From Oceanospirillaceae bacterium (GTDB lineage Bacteria > Pseudomonadota > Gammaproteobacteria > Pseudomonadales > Balneatricaceae), in assembly GCA_003523085.1 (NCBI GenBank), contig DPHD01000046.1, positions 1-11,154 on the forward strand: a stretch of DNA of 11,154 nt, in the 5' to 3' direction. A program made the translations under genes and the position numbers. This document shows positions 7,605 through 11,154 of this stretch, one piece after another (the stretch's first letter is position 1; every line of letters starts with the position of its first letter). The notes under the pieces are model-generated. The model searched no databases and was not told where the DNA came from. It was given only the letters and a program-made list of their open reading frames with translations.

Positions 7605-7622
7605 ACTTGGTATATAACAAGT
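7605..7622. promoter_or_regulatory. Small inverted repeat upstream of the aminotransferase promoter
   Basis: ACTTG at 7605-7609 and CAAGT at 7618-7622 form a five-base inverted repeat with an AT-rich eight-base centre. It lies about 45-60 bases upstream of the TATAAT box on the minus strand, where an activator site would fit, and just after the regulator gene ends. It has no T-run and a short stem, so it is a poor terminator. Chance is possible. Confidence 0.2.
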
Positions 7623-7633
7623 ATTTGGAAGAT

Positions 7634-8593
7634 CTAGCGATTACTATTACGGGCCCTTTCTTGACGTGGAGAACAGTCATACTTTTTTTGATAACAACGC
7701 GCCAAATAAGACGTAGAACTGAAACCGCAGGCGGTGGCCACTTGCAGTACAGACAAGCTGGATTGGCGTAATAATTGCTGGGTTTTTTCTAGCCGCAAAT
7801 GCAAATAATACTGACCTGGGCTTTGCTGTAAATGTTGCTTAAATAAACGCTCCATTTGCCGGGCCGACATATTCGACGCGTCTGCAAGTTGCTGGCATGT
7901 GAATGGCACTTCTAGATTTTGGCGCATAATATCTATGGCCTTAATTAAACGGGGATTGTTGATATTAAGGCGTGACTGTAAGCGCATGCGCTGATCTTGA
8001 TGGGGCGGCCTAATGTGCGGGTGCATATACTGTTCGGCCACTAGCAAGGCCAGTTCGTGGCCGTGCTGATCGGCAATAATTTGCAACATCATATCCAATC
8101 CCGCAGACCCGCCTGAACAGGTGAACAAACTACCGTCAAATTCGTATAACTCACCACTCATCCACACATCAGGAAACTGCTCGCGAAAACTATCAACATA
8201 TTCCCAATGAATAGTGCAGGTTTTGTGGCGCAATAACTTTGCTTTAGCCAACAACAGTGCACCCGTAGAGGTAGAACCCAATAAATCCACTTGCCTAGCC
8301 GCCTGCCGCAGCCAACTAAACAGCTTATCATCACCATAGGAGGCCACGTTAATGCCTGCCACCACCAGCAACACATCGAGGTCTTTAACTTGATCTAAAC
8401 TGATGGTAGGCGCTGTAAGCATTTGGTTACTGGCTCCTACGGGATCACCATCCCAGCTCAAAAACTCCCATTGATAGAGTTCATCGCCAGCTTGAGCATT
8501 AGCCATACGCAAAGGCTCTAACGCTGCGGCCAAAGACAACATGGAAAAACCAGGCACTAAAAAGAAGCCAAATCGTTGCATTTTTCTACCCAT
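7634..8593 (-). CDS. GlxA-family AraC-type transcriptional regulator (GbdR-like)
   Basis: This is a cytoplasmic DNA-binding regulator, 319 residues from this start. Residues from about 8 to 180 form a DJ-1/PfpI-like ligand domain and residues from about 215 to 310 form an AraC DNA-binding domain. The AraC domain has two helix-turn-helix units at about 233-251 (CQQLADASNMSARQMERLF) and 282-303 (VLQVATACGFSSTSYLARC). The elbow that carries a cysteine in DJ-1 enzymes reads STSTGA (107-112), so the domain probably senses rather than catalyses. The segments CTIHWEYVDSFREQFPDV, CSGGSAGLDMML and AEQYMHPHIR resemble the GbdR/CdhR/ArgR subgroup, which activates catabolism of glycine betaine, carnitine or arginine. 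Starts are ambiguous: GTG 8608, ATG 8593 or ATG 8581, none with a clear ribosome binding site. It is divergent from the FAD oxidoreductase, its most likely target. Confidence 0.9.
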   Translation of the reverse strand: MGRKMQRFGFFLVPGFSMLSLAAALEPLRMANAQAGDELYQWEFLSWDGDPVGASNQMLTAPTISLDQVKDLDVLLVVAGINVASYGDDKLFSWLRQAARQVDLLGSTSTGALLLAKAKLLRHKTCTIHWEYVDSFREQFPDVWMSGELYEFDGSLFTCSGGSAGLDMMLQIIADQHGHELALLVAEQYMHPHIRPPHQDQRMRLQSRLNINNPRLIKAIDIMRQNLEVPFTCQQLADASNMSARQMERLFKQHLQQSPGQYYLHLRLEKTQQLLRQSSLSVLQVATACGFSSTSYLARCYQKKYDCSPRQERARNSNR

Positions 8594-8658
8594 TAAATGA
8601 TCACGCACTGGATGACTTTTGCCACCTCAGCGTGGTTTTTTTGATAGATTAGCGCCTA

Positions 8659-8672
8659 TTGTCGGATTTGTC
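8659..8672 (+). promoter_or_regulatory. TTGTC direct repeat, candidate activator site
   Basis: TTGTC occurs at 8659-8663 and again at 8668-8672, nine bases apart, in the gap of about 170 bases between the regulator and the oxidoreductase. AraC-family monomers contact two adjacent major grooves about one helical turn apart, so short direct repeats with this spacing are the expected site form. A related GTCGTC follows at 8682. No good sigma-70 promoter is visible in the gap, which fits an activator-dependent promoter. Assignment to the neighbouring regulator is inference. Confidence 0.3.
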
Positions 8673-8756
8673 TCGTTAAAAGTCGTCTTATGTGGTTTTT
8701 ATTTAGACATGAAAGCGCATTATGACTGTCACTTGAATAATAAACATAACCCAAAC

Positions 8757-8760
8757 GGAG
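8757..8760 (+). promoter_or_regulatory. Ribosome binding site of the FAD oxidoreductase
   Basis: GGAG stands six bases before the ATG at 8767, near-ideal spacing. It is the strongest site on the plus strand in this window and fixes the start of the oxidoreductase. Confidence 0.65.
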
Positions 8761-8766
8761 TCCTTT

Positions 8767-10107
8767 ATGGCCTTTCCTTCTTCTTCACCTTACGTCATCG
8801 TAGGTGCTGGCATTCATGGTTTAAGTACCGCTTACCACCTTGCCCTTGAGCTTAAAGCGAGCGGCAAAGGCGACGGCCGCGATATTATTATCCTTGATAA
8901 GAATGGCATTGCTGCTGGCGCAACCGGTATTGCTTGTGGCGTAGTTCGTAACAACTACTTCCAACCCGCTATGCGTGAACTGATGGCTCATTCTGTAGAA
9001 GTTTGGGAATCAGACATGGAAGCTTATTCCTACCACCCTGTGGGTTACATGCAGATCAGCCCTGAATCAATGCACGCCGACGTGGCCACTATTTTTGAAC
9101 AGCAAAAAGCCATTGACTACCCGTCTACCTTTATCGAAGGCGAAGCCGACTGTACTAAATACATGAAAGGTATTTTCCACGATTGGCAAGCCCAAGGCAT
9201 CACGTCGGTACTTCACGAATCTAAGGGTGGCTACGCCAACAACACCAAAGCCATGTATGGTTTAGCGTCTAAAGTAGAAAACGAAAATATTCGTATTATC
9301 AGCGGCGTAACCGTTACTGGTTTTACTCGCAATGAAGGTTGCGTCACTCATGTTGAAACAGACAAAGGCAATATTGCTTGTGATTACGTAGTCATCGGTG
9401 CTGGCCCATGGGCTAAAGGCTTCTGGGAAATGCTTGATCTGCCTAAGACAGTGAGCATCAAAGGTGCCAACGACGTAGTGCACACGGACATCCCCATGTG
9501 GATCTACTGGTCACTACAGGAAGGCACTTTAGGTGTCGATCCTAAGCTACAAGTAGACAACGAAGGCAACATGCCTCCTGTAATTCACGTTGACTCTAAC
9601 GCCCCGCTTTACTCCTGTGAAGATGGTAGCCTAGTGACCGACGAAATGTGGGGCATCTACTACAAGCCAGACTTCCACTTTGGTGGCGTTCAAGGGGGAG
9701 CTGCACCATTCCCAGTTAAACGTAATCCAGACGAAGTGGCTGTAGATCCTTACGGTCCGGACTCTCCAGACTTTGTAGTGGGCCCAGAATTCGCTCACAT
9801 GTGGGTTTCTGCACTAGCACACTGTCAGAAGCGTTTTGAGGGCACCATGGTGAAGTACAAGGATGAGCCAAGCGGTGGTATCGGTTGCTTCACCCCTGAC
9901 TCATTCCCGATCTTCGACGTGTTCCACCAGAATGCTTATTTCATTGCTGACTCAAACCACGGCTACAAGATGTTGGGCGTAGGTAAATTGGTTGCTAATG
10001 AAATCGCCACTGGCCAAAGCAACCGTTTGCTTGAACCGTTCCGTTTAGGCCGCTACGAAGAAGGCAAACTACACCCTGTGTCTAGCAGCCCCTTCCCTTG
10101 GTCTTAA
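8767..10107 (+). CDS. FAD-dependent oxidoreductase, DAO / sarcosine oxidase beta-like
   Basis: This is a flavoenzyme of the D-amino-acid oxidase fold, 446 residues, probably oxidising the C-N bond of an N-methylated amine or amino acid. The N-terminal Rossmann site is YVIVGAGIHGLSTAYHL (GxGxxG at 13-18), with the ribose-binding acid at D44. GIACGVVRNNYF follows where sarcosine oxidase beta subunits have a similar VRSNY stretch. DYVVIGAGPWAKG is the second flavin motif, and the C-terminal PDSFPIFD...DSNHGYKMLGVG closes the domain. Aligned by eye, the FMN-anchoring histidine of heterotetrameric sarcosine oxidase (GGxARHD) is asparagine here (GGYANNT, 154-160). No alpha, gamma or delta subunit genes are nearby, so it is probably a single-subunit enzyme. 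Arginine codons are nearly all CGT/CGC and AAC, TAC and TTC are frequent, unlike its neighbours, suggesting high expression. It is divergent from a GbdR-like regulator and ends in an intrinsic terminator. Fold certain, substrate unknown. Confidence 0.88.
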   Translation: MAFPSSSPYVIVGAGIHGLSTAYHLALELKASGKGDGRDIIILDKNGIAAGATGIACGVVRNNYFQPAMRELMAHSVEVWESDMEAYSYHPVGYMQISPESMHADVATIFEQQKAIDYPSTFIEGEADCTKYMKGIFHDWQAQGITSVLHESKGGYANNTKAMYGLASKVENENIRIISGVTVTGFTRNEGCVTHVETDKGNIACDYVVIGAGPWAKGFWEMLDLPKTVSIKGANDVVHTDIPMWIYWSLQEGTLGVDPKLQVDNEGNMPPVIHVDSNAPLYSCEDGSLVTDEMWGIYYKPDFHFGGVQGGAAPFPVKRNPDEVAVDPYGPDSPDFVVGPEFAHMWVSALAHCQKRFEGTMVKYKDEPSGGIGCFTPDSFPIFDVFHQNAYFIADSNHGYKMLGVGKLVANEIATGQSNRLLEPFRLGRYEEGKLHPVSSSPFPWS

Positions 10108-10133
10108 GCCTTACTTTGTAAGCTAACCAAAAT

Positions 10134-10161
10134 AAAAAGCCTCGCTCTAGCGGGGCTTTTT
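10134..10161 (+). terminator. Intrinsic terminator of the oxidoreductase gene
   Basis: AAAAAGCCTCGC (10134-10145) pairs with GCGGGGCTTTTT (10150-10161) in a 12-base stem with one G-U pair and a TCTA loop. The T-run ends the right arm, and the left A-run makes it potentially usable in both directions. It lies 26 bases after the oxidoreductase stop and separates this transcript from the EamA gene. Confidence 0.9.
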
Positions 10162-10233
10162 ATTGTTTTAAATTTAGCGCACAATGGCGCCCAAAGAGTC
10201 ACATAGAACAGTACGCAGCTACAGAGTCTCGAC

Positions 10234-11118
10234 ATGAAACAAATCGATTGGTTAGCAAAACCAGCCCTCGGAGCAACCTTTGTAGCCGCCATTTGGGGGT
10301 TTAATATTGTGGGCATGAAAATTGCCCTCTCCGACATGGACCCCCTACTATTCACGGCTGCGCGGTTTTTTCTGCTGGCCCTAGTGTTATTACCCTTTGT
10401 AAAAATCTCGCGCCAGCAAATCCGGCCTTTATTGCCTATCGCTTTAGTGATGGGCTTGGGCCACTTTTACCTGTTAGCCGTAGGCATCTCTATCGTACCC
10501 GGTGTCATCGCCAGTGTGTGCTTTTTACTCGGAGCACCCTTCTCAGCCTTACTGAGTTATCTATTCCTTAACGAGCGCCTCACGCTATTACAAAGCGCGG
10601 CGATCATTGCCGCCACCTTAGGTGCCATGTTGCCTACCTTACTTATGGGCCAAAGTGAATTGCAGTGGGGTATATTAATCGTGGTTTTGAGCACCTTTAT
10701 GTGGGCCGTGGGCAATATACAAATCCGCAAACTTAAACAGCTTCCTGTATTGTCCATCCAATTCTGGATCGCTATTATTACCGCGCCCTTGTGCTTGATC
10801 GCTTTTTCATTGCAACCGGACGCCGCACCGATACTGCCGCAATTCACCAGCAAAACCTTATTATCCTTAACCTATGTGGTATTCTGCTCTTCACTGCTGT
10901 CGTACAGCCTTTGGTACGGCTTAATTCACCGCCATGGCATGAGCCGCTTGGCTGGTTTTGTACTGTTACAACCGGTGTTTACCCTAACCTTTGGCTATCT
11001 TCTGTTAGGTGAAACACTCACTTTGTGGCAGCTTTTTGGTAGCTCTGTAACCCTTACAGGCATTTACCTATATAATAAAAAAAACCGTCGCCCTGACGTT
11101 CCGGTTTCGTCATCCTGA
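10234..11118 (+). CDS. EamA family (DMT superfamily) transporter
   Basis: This is an inner-membrane transporter of the drug/metabolite superfamily with two EamA domains (about 12-135 and 150-285) and ten predicted helices, 294 residues, the usual length. Characteristic features are AAIWGFNIVGMKIAL in helix 1, FLLGAPFSALLSYLFLNERLTLLQ at the end of the first repeat and the matching FTLTFGYLLLGETLTLWQ in the second, then LTGIYLYNKK. By eye it resembles E. coli EamA, which exports O-acetylserine and cysteine, but substrates vary widely in this family. The ATG at 10234 has only a weak AGAG upstream. It follows the oxidoreductase terminator by 72 bases, so it probably has its own promoter, though none is clear. 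An eight-A run (11077-11084) lies near the 3' end. The final serine codons and stop (TCA TCC TGA) are within a palindromic repeat, so the last residues may be repeat-derived. Confidence 0.88.
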   Translation: MKQIDWLAKPALGATFVAAIWGFNIVGMKIALSDMDPLLFTAARFFLLALVLLPFVKISRQQIRPLLPIALVMGLGHFYLLAVGISIVPGVIASVCFLLGAPFSALLSYLFLNERLTLLQSAAIIAATLGAMLPTLLMGQSELQWGILIVVLSTFMWAVGNIQIRKLKQLPVLSIQFWIAIITAPLCLIAFSLQPDAAPILPQFTSKTLLSLTYVVFCSSLLSYSLWYGLIHRHGMSRLAGFVLLQPVFTLTFGYLLLGETLTLWQLFGSSVTLTGIYLYNKKNRRPDVPVSSS

Positions 11119-11154
11119 ACTTGATTCAGGATCTCTAGATTCCGGCCTGCGCCG
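11109..11154. repeat. Double-hairpin palindromic repeat, cut by window edge
   Basis: ATCCTGAA (11112-11119) pairs with TTCAGGAT (11125-11132) around a CTTGA loop. A second palindrome starts with ATTCCGGC (11140-11147), then CTGC, then GCCG up to the window end, where the rest of the right arm should follow. This two-hairpin arrangement is one I recall as a dispersed repeat in several gammaproteobacterial genomes. It overlaps the EamA stop codon and could serve as a bidirectional transcript end or mRNA-stabilising hairpin. A related copy is at the left edge of the window. Confidence 0.7.

Noticed and set aside
8622..8641. CCAC/GTGG hairpin followed by a run of T on the plus strand, as a terminator or attenuator
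   Set aside because: The stem is only four bases and there is no plus-strand gene upstream to terminate; it is most likely chance.
8619..8849. Possible 76-residue leader ORF upstream of the oxidoreductase
   Set aside because: It starts with TTG, has no Shine-Dalgarno sequence, overlaps the oxidoreductase start out of frame, and its composition does not look like a protein.

Overview
The window looks like ordinary chromosomal DNA from a gammaproteobacterium, probably a marine or otherwise free-living one. This rests on the near-balanced base composition, a YedI (DUF808) protein very close to the enterobacterial one, an AspC/TyrB-type aminotransferase, an MsbA-like exporter, a GbdR-like GlxA-family regulator, and a short palindromic repeat at both window edges of a kind I associate with marine gammaproteobacterial genomes. 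The genus cannot be resolved. I see no rRNA, tRNA, CRISPR array, insertion sequence or phage gene. Nine protein genes fill almost all of the sequence.

Left part (1-4581). A small DUF2164 gene and a 12-helix MFS transporter lie on the minus strand. They are divergent from a plus-strand pair, an MsbA-like ABC exporter followed 11 bases later by an APH-fold small-molecule kinase. The 147-base divergent region holds a palindrome that could be a shared operator.

Middle (4547-7497). Three minus-strand genes form a compact operon: aspartate/aromatic aminotransferase, an alpha/beta hydrolase that starts with TTG and overlaps the aminotransferase stop by 4 bases, and yedI, whose Shine-Dalgarno sequence contains the hydrolase stop codon. 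A TATAAT box lies upstream of the first gene. The operon converges on the ABC-kinase pair, and the yedI and kinase reading frames overlap tail to tail by 35 bases with no terminator visible.

Right part (7634-11118). A GlxA-family AraC-type regulator is divergent from a single-subunit FAD oxidoreductase of the DAO/sarcosine-oxidase-beta type. The oxidoreductase has a strong ribosome binding site and codon choice typical of a highly expressed gene, and it ends in a clear intrinsic terminator. An EamA/DMT exporter follows. The regulator subgroup and the enzyme family together suggest an inducible step in catabolism of an N-methylated amine or amino acid. The substrate is not visible from sequence.

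The most unusual structural feature is that the first and last genes of the window both end with codons TCA TCC TGA supplied by the arm of a palindromic repeat. No defence, mobile or clearly unprecedented system is evident. The best leads are the regulator-oxidase locus, the exporter-kinase pair and the repeat-supplied stop codons.
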